A DNA stretch of 64,000 bases, from the NCBI RefSeq assembly GCF_040706555.1, contig NZ_JAPDRH010000003.1, positions 62,001-126,000 on the forward strand, written 5' to 3'. The stretch comes from Lentisalinibacter salinarum. GTDB taxonomy: Bacteria > Pseudomonadota > Gammaproteobacteria > Steroidobacterales > Woeseiaceae. The notes under the pieces are model-generated. The model ran no database searches, was not told the DNA's origin, and saw nothing but the letters and a program-made list of their open reading frames with translations. Below are positions 9,355-17,400 of the stretch, one piece after another. Positions within the stretch are counted from its first letter, which is position 1, and every line of letters begins with the position of its first letter. The position numbers were made by a program, and so were the translations under genes.

Positions 9355-10160
9355 CAGAAAACCCGACCGTGCTGTTGGAGCGAGAGGGATACGTCACGCT
9401 GGTGACCCTGAATCGCCCCGACCATCGCAATGCCGTCGATCGCGATACGGCAGCCGCATTACTGGCCGCCTTCGAGGCGTTCGAACGAGACGCGGAGGCG
9501 CGCGTAGCGGTGCTGACCGGGGCCGCCGGCACCTTCTGCGCCGGCGCCGATCTGAAGGCCTTCGCGGCGGGCAACGGCAACCGTGTGGCTGCGGACGGTC
9601 CGGGTCCCATGGGACCGACGCGTCTGCAGCTCACGAAACCGGTCATTGCCGCGGTGGAGGGTCATGCGGTCGCCGGCGGGCTGGAACTCGCGCTCTGGTG
9701 CGACCTGCGCGTGGCCAGCCGGGACGCCGTCTTCGGCGTCTTCTGCCGCCGTTTCGGCGTGCCTCTCATCGACGGCGGTACCGTGCGCCTGCCGCGCCTG
9801 ATCGGCCAGAGCCGGGCGCTCGACATGATCCTCACCGGACGCGGCATCGGCGGGGAGGAGGCGGCGGAGTTCGGCCTCGCCAATCGGCTCGTGGCGCCCG
9901 GGCAGGCCGTCACCGAGGCGATGGCGCTCGCCCGGGAGATCGGCGCGTTGCCGCAGACCTGTCTCAGGAACGACCGCCTGAGCGCACTGCGGCAATGGAG
10001 CCTCGACGAAGAGGGGGCGATGGCGCTGGAATACGCTCTCGGTCGCGCCACCCTGGACAGCGGCGAGAGCGCGGCGGGAGCACGGAGTTTCGCCGCCGGC
10101 GCGGGCCGCCACGGCGGCGCCGCCGCACCCGACCCGGACTCCGACACCGTGGCCGATTGA
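9351..10160 (+). CDS. Crotonase/enoyl-CoA hydratase family protein
   Basis: A 269-aa crotonase-fold protein. The oxyanion-hole segments are clear (AGTFCAGADLKAF, residues 59-71, and GHAVAGGLELAL, 104-115). Of the two catalytic glutamates of classical hydratase, the first is kept (Glu112). The position of the second, twenty residues later, is Cys132 in VFGVFCRRFGVPLIDGG. Classical hydration is therefore doubtful; isomerase, lyase or hydrolase activity on an acyl-CoA is as likely. The C-terminus is an Ala/Gly-rich tail. Start overlaps the TauE-family gene. Confidence 0.85.
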   Translation: MTENPTVLLEREGYVTLVTLNRPDHRNAVDRDTAAALLAAFEAFERDAEARVAVLTGAAGTFCAGADLKAFAAGNGNRVAADGPGPMGPTRLQLTKPVIAAVEGHAVAGGLELALWCDLRVASRDAVFGVFCRRFGVPLIDGGTVRLPRLIGQSRALDMILTGRGIGGEEAAEFGLANRLVAPGQAVTEAMALAREIGALPQTCLRNDRLSALRQWSLDEEGAMALEYALGRATLDSGESAAGARSFAAGAGRHGGAAAPDPDSDTVAD

Positions 10161-10276
10161 CGGCCGTCAACGCAGCCCGCGCCGCCAGCTGACAGTCTGG
10201 TGCCGGTCTGCGGGCGGCGGTGCCGGGCCGTCGCCGTGATAGGATTCTGCGCACTCGTTCAAGCCCGGGGAGAAAG

Positions 10277-10342
10277 ATGCAAGCCGGTCGGAAAACGCTC
10301 TCGATTGCCCGCTCGATGCCACGTAAAGGGGAGGCGTTCTGA
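10277..10342 (+). other. Short upstream reading frame (21 codons) before tamA
   Basis: ATG at 10277 preceded by GGGGAG gives a 21-residue basic peptide, MQAGRKTLSIARSMPRKGEA plus F. Its TGA (10340-10342) overlaps the proposed CTG start of tamA in a CTGA junction, the same geometry as the many ATGA and GTGA junctions in this window. It may be a translational coupler for tamA. Its reality as a peptide gene is inference. Confidence 0.35.
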
Positions 10343-12135
10343 CGGACCGCTGTGCGTCGGCGTCAGGGGGGAGCAACGGGCCGGCCGGTTCGCGGCGTCG
10401 GTCGGGCAGGATTGCGGGCGCGTTCCTGGGCGGCATTCTGGTCGTGGCAGCCGCCGTGGCGCCCGCCGCCCGGGCCGAGCTGCTCATCGAGGGAATCGAG
10501 GGCGAATTGCTCGCCAACGCCCGGTCCTTCGCCGGACTCTCGGACGAGCCCTGTGATGCGCCTGCGTGGCGGGTGCGACGGGGGTTCCGCAACCTGGACC
10601 AGGAGATTACCGACGCGCTGAGAGCGTTGGGCTATTACGGTCCAACGTTCGAGAAGACGCTGGACCTGGAGCGCGAAGATTGCTGGCTGGCGACGGTGGT
10701 CGTCGACGCCGGGCCGCGCACCCGTTACCGCGAAGTGGATGTCCGCATCGGCGGGGCGGCCGAGGAGGATCCGGCGTTCCTGGCCGAAGCGCGGGAGGGG
10801 CGTCCCCGGGAAGGGGAGCCGCTGCATCACGGTGAGTACGCGGCGTACAAGGATCGCCTGCGGATCGCCGCCGCCGAACGGGGTTACGTCGAGGCGGAGT
10901 TCACCGCGGCCCGGATCGACGTGTGGCCGGAGCAGCAGGCAGCCGACGTCACCCTGCATTTCGCTTCGGGGCCACGTTACCGGGTGGGCGAGATCACCGT
11001 CGAGCAGGACTTCCTCGAGCCAGGGCTCGTGCGCGGGTTCCTGGATCTCCAGGAGGGCGTGCCCTACGACGCGGCCCTGGTCAGCGATGCCTATCAGGCC
11101 ATGCTCACCAGCGGCTATTTCCGCAGCGTGCGTATCGAGCCCGACCTCAGCGTCTCGCCCGACCACCGCATCCCGGTGACGGTGCGCCTCACGCCGGCGA
11201 CCCGCATCGAGTACAACGTGGGCGTGGGCGCTTCCACGGACGGCGGCCTGCGGCTGCGAGGCGGCTACGAGAACATGCGCGTGAACGACCGGGGTCACCG
11301 CCTGCGTGCAGAGTTGCTGGCTTCGGACGTGGAGTCCTACCTCACGGCAAGCTACCGGTTGCCCGTCGGCGATCCGACGGTCGAGTGGCTGAGCTACAAC
11401 GCCGGGCTGCGCAACGAAGACACGGACACCTCGGAGACCGACAGCGCGACTTTCGGGGTAAAGCGCGTGACCAAGCTCGGCGGCGACTGGCTGCGCACCG
11501 AGGGCCTCGAACTCGGCTACTGGGATTATCAGGTGAGCACGGACAGCGACGACAGCGTGCTGGTGCTGCCGTCGCTCGCGTTCAGCCGGGCCCGGTTCGA
11601 CTGGGACGTCAATCCGCGCCGCGGCTACAGCGTCGGGGTGGAAGCGAGGGGTACTCACCGGGCCATCGGTTCCAGCACCAGCTTTCTGCAGTTCTCCGGC
11701 TACTTCCGCTTCGTCCATCCGCTGGGGCCGAAGGGCAAGCTGATCGCCGGCACCGAGCTCGGGCTCACCATGAAAAGCGAACTGGACGAGCTGCCGCCCG
11801 AGTTCCGATTCTTCGCCGGCGGCGATTCCAGCGTCCGGGGCTACGGTTACCAGACCCTGGGACCCACGGACGAGGAAGGCAACGTCGTAGGCGGCACCCG
11901 CCTGGCCACCGTGCGCCTGGAGTACGCCCACGACCTGTTCGGCAACTTCGCAGGTGCGGTGTTCGTGGATGCCGGCAACGCGTTCGACCAGCTCGAATGG
12001 TCGCCCAGCGTCGGCGCCGGCATCGGGCTGCGATGGCGCTCGCCGGTCGGGCCGCTGCGGGTGTATCTCGCCCACCCCTTCGACGACCCGGGCCGCAGCG
12101 TGCGCCTGCACATCACCCTGGGACCGGACCTCTGA
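10339..12135 (+). CDS. tamA: Translocation and assembly module subunit TamA (Omp85 family)
   Basis: Outer-membrane Omp85 protein that, with TamB, helps insert outer-membrane proteins and move lipids. Read from 10339 it is 598 aa, near the family's usual length: a signal sequence, three POTRA domains (about residues 45-300) and a 16-strand barrel with the Omp85 motif VRGYGYQTLGP near the end. The frame has no upstream ATG, GTG or TTG; it opens at 10327 after a TAA. The only ordinary start, GTG 10444, would remove most of the signal. CTG 10339 preceded by AGGGGAGG (10327-10334) restores RRRSGRIAGAFLGGILVVAA as a normal signal. tamB follows with a one-base overlap. Confidence 0.9.
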   Translation: MTDRCASASGGSNGPAGSRRRSGRIAGAFLGGILVVAAAVAPAARAELLIEGIEGELLANARSFAGLSDEPCDAPAWRVRRGFRNLDQEITDALRALGYYGPTFEKTLDLEREDCWLATVVVDAGPRTRYREVDVRIGGAAEEDPAFLAEAREGRPREGEPLHHGEYAAYKDRLRIAAAERGYVEAEFTAARIDVWPEQQAADVTLHFASGPRYRVGEITVEQDFLEPGLVRGFLDLQEGVPYDAALVSDAYQAMLTSGYFRSVRIEPDLSVSPDHRIPVTVRLTPATRIEYNVGVGASTDGGLRLRGGYENMRVNDRGHRLRAELLASDVESYLTASYRLPVGDPTVEWLSYNAGLRNEDTDTSETDSATFGVKRVTKLGGDWLRTEGLELGYWDYQVSTDSDDSVLVLPSLAFSRARFDWDVNPRRGYSVGVEARGTHRAIGSSTSFLQFSGYFRFVHPLGPKGKLIAGTELGLTMKSELDELPPEFRFFAGGDSSVRGYGYQTLGPTDEEGNVVGGTRLATVRLEYAHDLFGNFAGAVFVDAGNAFDQLEWSPSVGAGIGLRWRSPVGPLRVYLAHPFDDPGRSVRLHITLGPDL

Positions 12136-15100
12136 TGCGTGTGTTCCGCGGCATCCTTTACCTGCTGATCGCACTGATCGCGGCCGCCGTCGTCCTGACG
12201 GCGCTGGTGGTGGCGACGCCCGCTGGCCTGCGCCTGGCACTGGAGGCGGCGGAGCCCTATCTGCCGTCGGCTCTGGAGCTGGGTGAAGTGGACGGGACTC
12301 TGGCCGGCGGCGTCGTGCTCCGGGGAGGGGCGTGGCGCGGCGACGGGGTGACCGTCGAGGTCCGGGAACTGGAGCTGAAACTCGATCCCTGGCCCCTGAT
12401 CCGGCGGGACATCCGGCTCGAGCGGCTGCGCGCACTCGGCGTGTCGGTGACTATCGCAGAGGGCGAGGCGGAGGACCCGCAGGAGCCGGACGGGCGCTTC
12501 CGGTTCCGCATGCCGGTGCCGCTCGCCATCGAGGACGGCCGGCTGGAAGACGTGCGCGTGAGCGGCCCGGGCTGGTCCCGCTCGGCCCGGGTGATCGAAC
12601 TCGCGGCCGGAATGCGGGGCAGCCGCCTGGAGGCGGATCGGCTGATGCTGGACAGTGACTGGCTGGGTCTGGAGGCGCGCGGCGGGGCCCGGTTCGTCCC
12701 GCCATACCGGCTCCGGCTCGACGCGGACTGGCGCTATGGCGGCGGCAGCGCCGGGCCGGCTCTGGCCGGGTCGGGCCGCATCGAGGGCGACGCCGAGGCG
12801 TGGACGGTGACGCATCGGCTGAGCGAGCCCGAAGAGGTGCGCACGGAAGGCACGGTGGAACTCCGCGAGGCCGGTTTCTATGCGCAACTCCGGAACGAGG
12901 TGGCCACGCTGCAACTGCCCGTGGACGGCGGCCGGGTCCTCTCGGTGGCGGACGGCCGGCTAACACTCGAAGGCTGGCTGGACGCCTACACGGCGGAGGC
13001 GCAGGCACGGCTGACGACGGAAGGGGCTCCCGCCGTGAACGCGAGGGCTACGGGCCGGGGCAGCCTCGAGACGCTCGAGGTCGAGCGCCTGCGGCTCGAC
13101 AGCGAAGCGGGGCGCCTGGAGGCCGACGGTCGCCTGGGCCTGCTGCCTTCCCGGCAGTGGGACGTTGCCTTTCGCCTGCGGGAACTGGAGACCGGCCCAT
13201 GGGGAGCGCCCCTGGAGGGCACCCTTTCGGCCATCGGCCGCAGCAGCGGCCGATGGCCGGCGGAATCGATGCCGACGGGGATGCTGCGCGTCGAGGAGCT
13301 GAGCGGCCGTTATGGAGACGAGCCCCTGGCGGGGCGCGGCGAAATGGAGTTCGGCGAGGGCGGCAAGGCCGCCGCCCGGGGCGTGGAATTCGCCATCGGC
13401 GAGAACCGGCTCACTCTGGACGGACGCCTGACACCGGAGCCGGATCTGGCCGTCACCGTGCAGGCACCTCGGTTGGAGACGATCTGGCCGGCCCTGCAAG
13501 GCGATCTGCGCGGAGACGTGGCGTTGTCCGGTTCGTTGGCCGAGCCGGTAGTCGAGGGAACGCTCGAGTCCGACGGTCTGCGTTGGGACGGCCTCGCGAT
13601 CGGGCCGGCCAGCCTGCAGGTGAGTCCTGCGGCGGCGGGGTCTCGCCTGCGGCTGGTGGCCGCGCAGGTCGAGACCGGCGACGTGAGCCTTGCCTCGGTC
13701 GACATCCGGGCGGAGGGCGCGCCGGATTCCCACGACCTCTCGCTTGAAATCGAAGCGGCATCCGGGAAGGCGGAATTGCAGGCCACCGGCGGCCTGGCCG
13801 ACGGGGGATGGTCCGGGCAGCTGCGCGACCTGCGCATCAGCCAGCCGCGATTCGGCGACTGGCGGCTGGACGAGCCCGTCAGCCTCGCCATGGCGCCACC
13901 GGCCATCACGCTGGGCCGCGCCTGTCTGACCGGCGAGGGCCGCGGCACGTTGTGCGCCGAGGCGAGCCGGGATGCGGAGATCACCCGCGTGAACGCGGAC
14001 GCCCGCCGGGTGCCCGTCGCGCTGCTCGCACCGCTATTCCCTGCGGGCTCGCGGTTCGAAGGGGAAGCCGCAGGCCAGGCCGATCTGACCTGGCAGGCGG
14101 GCGCGCTGGACGGCGGCGCCGAGATGACCGTCGAGGACGCCCGGGTCGAGGTGATGCTGGACGAGGACCGGCAGACGCAACTAGAAATCCGTTCCTTCAC
14201 GGCCAGAGCCTCGGTGGAGCGCAACGAGGCCCGCATCGAGGCGAATATGGACCTGGGCGAGCAGGGCGACGGAGAGGCATGGCTGCAGACGGCGGACCTG
14301 TTCGATCCGGCGGCCCCGGTGGAGGGACTCCTGCGGCTGGACTTCCGCGATCTCTCCATGGTGCCGCTGCTGGTGCCGGAACTGGCCCAGGTCCGGGGCC
14401 ACGTCATGGGCCGGGTCGAGATAGCGGGCAGCCGCCGCGAGCCCCGGCTCGGCGGCGCGCTCCGGCTGCGCGAGGCCGGTTTCCTGTTCCCCGACGCGGG
14501 CATCGAGATCACCGAGCTGGAGGTGGTGGCCCGGCAGGAAGAGCCGGGCGTCGTCGACTACGAGGGCAGCGCGCGCTCCGGCGACGGCACGGTGCGCATC
14601 CGCGGCACGACCCGTCGCGCCGCGGACGCCGGCTGGGTCAGCCGCTTCACGGTGGAAGGGCAGGACTTCCTGATCGTCCGGCTGCCGGACATGCAGGCCA
14701 GCGCGAGCCCGGATCTCGAAATCCTGCTGGACGAGAGCCGCCTCGAGGTCCGCGGCACCATCGAGGTGCCGGAGGCGGACATCACGCTGCGCGAACTCGG
14801 CGGCGACGCGGTGCGCACCAGCCCGGATACGGTGGTACACGGTCGCACCGAAGCCGGCGAGGCGCGACTCGGCCCGGCACTGTTCGTCGAGGTGGAGGTG
14901 GTCCTCGGGGAGTCCGTGCATCTGCGCGGTTTCGGGCTGGAGACGGATCTGACCGGTTCGCTGCGGCTGACGGGTGGCAGCGAGCGGCCCTGGCTGGGTT
15001 TCGGCCGCCTGAGCCTCGTCGACGCCCGTTACAAGGCCTACGGTCAGGAACTCACCGTGGAGCGCGGCGAGCTGGCGTTCTCGGGCCCGCTCACCAACCC

Positions 15101-15575
15101 CACGCTGGATATCCGCGCCGTGCGCGACACCGGCGAGGTGCTGGCCGGCGTGCGCATAGGCGGCACCGTGCGCTCGCCCAGTTCCACGGTGTTCTCCGAG
15201 CCGCCGCTGCCGGAAGCCGAGGCCCTGTCCTATCTGCTGACGGGCCGGCCGCTGGCGGGCACGACCTCGGCCGAGGGCGATGTCCTCAACCGGGCGGCGC
15301 TGTCGCTGGGGCTGTCGCGGGCCGGCGCCGTCGCCTCTCAGATCAGTCAGGAGGTGGGTCTGGATATGCTGGCAGTGGAGGGCGGTGCCGACGACGGACG
15401 GGTGCTCGCCGGCAAGCGACTCAGCGAGGACCTCTACCTGGAATACGCCTGGGGCATCTTCGACTCCATCGGCACGCTGCTGGTCCGCTACGACCTGAGC
15501 GACCGGCTGCGGCTCGAGTCCCGATCGGGCGAGCAGCACGCGGTGGACCTGGTGTACCGGGTCGAGACCGACTAG
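12135..15575 (+). CDS. tamB: Translocation and assembly module subunit TamB
   Basis: Very long AsmA-like protein, 1146 aa, anchored by an N-terminal inner-membrane helix (residues about 5-30). It spans the periplasm as a beta-rich groove to reach TamA. The C-terminal DUF490 region is recognisable (LSYLLTGRPLAG near 1034-1045, and a terminal beta segment ending VDLVYRVETD). The middle is repetitive beta structure rich in Arg, Glu and Leu. Length is slightly below the E. coli protein. Start overlaps the tamA stop (TGATG). Confidence 0.93.
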   Translation: MRVFRGILYLLIALIAAAVVLTALVVATPAGLRLALEAAEPYLPSALELGEVDGTLAGGVVLRGGAWRGDGVTVEVRELELKLDPWPLIRRDIRLERLRALGVSVTIAEGEAEDPQEPDGRFRFRMPVPLAIEDGRLEDVRVSGPGWSRSARVIELAAGMRGSRLEADRLMLDSDWLGLEARGGARFVPPYRLRLDADWRYGGGSAGPALAGSGRIEGDAEAWTVTHRLSEPEEVRTEGTVELREAGFYAQLRNEVATLQLPVDGGRVLSVADGRLTLEGWLDAYTAEAQARLTTEGAPAVNARATGRGSLETLEVERLRLDSEAGRLEADGRLGLLPSRQWDVAFRLRELETGPWGAPLEGTLSAIGRSSGRWPAESMPTGMLRVEELSGRYGDEPLAGRGEMEFGEGGKAAARGVEFAIGENRLTLDGRLTPEPDLAVTVQAPRLETIWPALQGDLRGDVALSGSLAEPVVEGTLESDGLRWDGLAIGPASLQVSPAAAGSRLRLVAAQVETGDVSLASVDIRAEGAPDSHDLSLEIEAASGKAELQATGGLADGGWSGQLRDLRISQPRFGDWRLDEPVSLAMAPPAITLGRACLTGEGRGTLCAEASRDAEITRVNADARRVPVALLAPLFPAGSRFEGEAAGQADLTWQAGALDGGAEMTVEDARVEVMLDEDRQTQLEIRSFTARASVERNEARIEANMDLGEQGDGEAWLQTADLFDPAAPVEGLLRLDFRDLSMVPLLVPELAQVRGHVMGRVEIAGSRREPRLGGALRLREAGFLFPDAGIEITELEVVARQEEPGVVDYEGSARSGDGTVRIRGTTRRAADAGWVSRFTVEGQDFLIVRLPDMQASASPDLEILLDESRLEVRGTIEVPEADITLRELGGDAVRTSPDTVVHGRTEAGEARLGPALFVEVEVVLGESVHLRGFGLETDLTGSLRLTGGSERPWLGFGRLSLVDARYKAYGQELTVERGELAFSGPLTNPTLDIRAVRDTGEVLAGVRIGGTVRSPSSTVFSEPPLPEAEALSYLLTGRPLAGTTSAEGDVLNRAALSLGLSRAGAVASQISQEVGLDMLAVEGGADDGRVLAGKRLSEDLYLEYAWGIFDSIGTLLVRYDLSDRLRLESRSGEQHAVDLVYRVETD

Positions 15576-15692
15576 AGCCTGTTAACGGGCCATGGCGCGG
15601 CTTGCGGCGCCGCGCGGCACTGCCTACCATGCGCTGCGGCATCGTCCGGCAGCCGCCGGCCCCTGCCACCCGTCACTGCGAAGGAAGAATCC

Positions 15693-16658
15693 ATGGCTCT
15701 GCCCGAACTGCTGCAGGGGAACCTGCGCCTCCCCGTCATCGGCGCGCCGATGTTCATCGTTTCGACGCCGGACCTGGTGCTCGCCCAGTGCAAGGCCGGC
15801 ATCGTCGGTGCCTTCCCGGCACTGAACGCGCGGCCCCAGTCCATGCTGGACGAATGGCTGGATCGCATCACCGACGAACTCGACGCGTACCGCAAGGCCA
15901 ACCCGGACAAGCCGGTGGCTCCCTTCGCCGTCAACCAGATCGTGCACGCGAGCAACGACCGTCTGCAGGCGGATATGGAGACCTGCGTGAAGTACCGGGT
16001 GCCCATCATCATCACGAGCCTGCGCCCGCCGAGCGAGGTGGTGGACGCCGTGCATGGCTACGGCGGACTGGTGTTCCACGACGTCATCAACCTGCGCCAC
16101 GCGCGCAAGGCGGCGGAGCAGGGCGTGGACGGCATCATCGCCGTCTGCGCCGGCGCCGGCGGACACGCGGGTACCCTGAGCCCGTTCGCCCTGGTCAAGG
16201 AGATCCGCGAGTTCTTCGACGGCACCGTGATCCTGTCCGGTTGCATGTCGAACGGCGGCGACGTGCTCGCCGCGCGGGCCATCGGCGCCGACCTGGCCTA
16301 CATCGGCACCCGCTTCATCGCCACCGACGAGGCCAATGCGATGCCCGACTACAAGCAGATGCTGGTGGACAGCGCGGCGTCCGACATCGTCTACACGTCG
16401 CTGTTCAGCGGCGTGCACGGCAGTTACCTGAAGCCCAGCGTGGCCCGTGCCGGCATGGATCCGGACAACCTGCCGGAGGCGGACAAGAACGCCATGGACT
16501 TCGGCAGCGGCGGCAATACCCACAAGAAGGCCTGGAAGGACATCTGGAGCGCGGGGCAGGGAGTGGGCAGCATCCACGAGGTGATACCGGTGGCGGACCT
16601 GGTGGAGCGGCTCGCCGACGAGTACGCCGAGACGAAGCGCCGACTCGCGGTCGGCTGA
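15693..16658 (+). CDS. NAD(P)H-dependent flavin oxidoreductase, nitronate monooxygenase-like
   Basis: FMN-binding TIM-barrel enzyme, 321 aa, of the 2-nitropropane dioxygenase family. The N-terminal segment LPVIGAPMFIVS and the phosphate-binding GAGGHAGT loop with the later IGTRF strand are characteristic. Members oxidise alkyl nitronates or act as quinone or enoyl reductases, so the substrate is open. GAAGGAAG lies just before the ATG. It stands alone between tamB and csrA, with no visible partner. Confidence 0.85.
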   Translation: MALPELLQGNLRLPVIGAPMFIVSTPDLVLAQCKAGIVGAFPALNARPQSMLDEWLDRITDELDAYRKANPDKPVAPFAVNQIVHASNDRLQADMETCVKYRVPIIITSLRPPSEVVDAVHGYGGLVFHDVINLRHARKAAEQGVDGIIAVCAGAGGHAGTLSPFALVKEIREFFDGTVILSGCMSNGGDVLAARAIGADLAYIGTRFIATDEANAMPDYKQMLVDSAASDIVYTSLFSGVHGSYLKPSVARAGMDPDNLPEADKNAMDFGSGGNTHKKAWKDIWSAGQGVGSIHEVIPVADLVERLADEYAETKRRLAVG

Positions 16659-16727
16659 AGATCGCGCCGCGCGTTGAGCTGAACGCCGGGGCGAGCGTGC
16701 GGGATGCCGGCCGCCCCGCTCATGCCC

Positions 16728-16733
16728 TATACT
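16728..16733 (+). promoter_or_regulatory. Candidate -10 box upstream of csrA
   Basis: TATACT, one mismatch from the consensus TATAAT, lies 57 bp before the csrA start in otherwise GC-rich DNA. No good -35 hexamer is visible at normal spacing. Confidence 0.4.
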
Positions 16734-16789
16734 GCAGGGGAGCCCGCGAGAGGCTCCGGACGGAGCCCGGGCTCGATGCAGAGGCAATC

Positions 16790-16981
16790 ATGCTCATTCT
16801 TGCGCGAAAGGCCGGTGAATCCATCCGCATCGGCGACGACGTGAAGGTGACCGTGATCAGGGTGAGACGTAACGAGATCAGGCTCGGATTCGAAGCTCCT
16901 TCCGACGTGAAGATCCGCACCCCCGAACAGGACGGCGAAGAGGGCCGGGATTCCGACGCCGACGCGGGCGAGGAAGATTAG
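16790..16981 (+). CDS. csrA: Carbon storage regulator CsrA, atypical
   Basis: Small RNA-binding regulator, 63 aa, that normally blocks translation by binding GGA motifs. The N-terminal two-thirds are canonical (MLILARKAGESIRIGDDVKV and RLGFEAPSDV). The segment that in E. coli carries Arg44 (AVHREE) is KIRTPE here, so position 44 is Thr and an Arg sits at 43. The usual C-terminal helix is replaced by an acidic tail (EEGRDSDADAGEED). It may therefore bind RNA differently. It lies just upstream of crcB, 19 bp apart. Confidence 0.9.
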   Translation: MLILARKAGESIRIGDDVKVTVIRVRRNEIRLGFEAPSDVKIRTPEQDGEEGRDSDADAGEED

Positions 16982-17000
16982 GCGGCTTACCGCCCGCGGC

Positions 17001-17393
17001 ATGACCAGTCTCTCGGCCCTGATCATGGTGGCCCTGGGCGGCGCGACCGGGGCGCTGGCGCGCTTCGGCCTCACGGTGGCCTTCCAGCGGCAGGCGATCG
17101 TGTTCCCTTTCGGCACCCTCGGCGCGAACCTGCTCGGCTGCCTGCTCATCGGCATGCTGGCGGAGATGGCGGCCCGTACCGAACTCCTGAGCGGCAACGC
17201 GCGGCTGCTGCTGGCGACCGGCTTCTGCGGCGGCTTCACGACGCTCTCCACCCTGACGCTGGAACTGGTCCAGTACGTGCGGGGCGGTTACCTGCTAACC
17301 GCCGCCGGCTACTTCGCCCTGACCTTCGCCGGCGCCTTCATGAGCTTCTTCGCCGGGCTGGCGCTGATGCGGTTGCTCCTGCGCGCAGGCTGA
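17001..17393 (+). CDS. crcB: Fluoride channel CrcB/Fluc
   Basis: Dual-topology fluoride exporter, 130 aa with four membrane helices. Family motifs are present: GGATGALARF near the N-terminus, GTLGANLLGC in helix two, and GFCGGFTTLSTL in helix three, the Na+/fluoride-lining region. No fluoride riboswitch is recognisable in the short gap after csrA. The start at 17001 lies 19 bp after the csrA stop, so co-transcription is likely. Confidence 0.92.
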   Translation: MTSLSALIMVALGGATGALARFGLTVAFQRQAIVFPFGTLGANLLGCLLIGMLAEMAARTELLSGNARLLLATGFCGGFTTLSTLTLELVQYVRGGYLLTAAGYFALTFAGAFMSFFAGLALMRLLLRAG

Positions 17394-17400
17394 CGCGACG

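Noticed and set aside
15595..15615. GC-rich hairpin after tamB as a terminator
   Set aside because: The stem GCGCGGC/GCCGCGC is real but no T tract follows; in DNA this GC-rich such hairpins are common.
16981..17001. Fluoride riboswitch before crcB
   Set aside because: The csrA-crcB gap is only 19 bp and shows none of the conserved elements of the crcB RNA motif.
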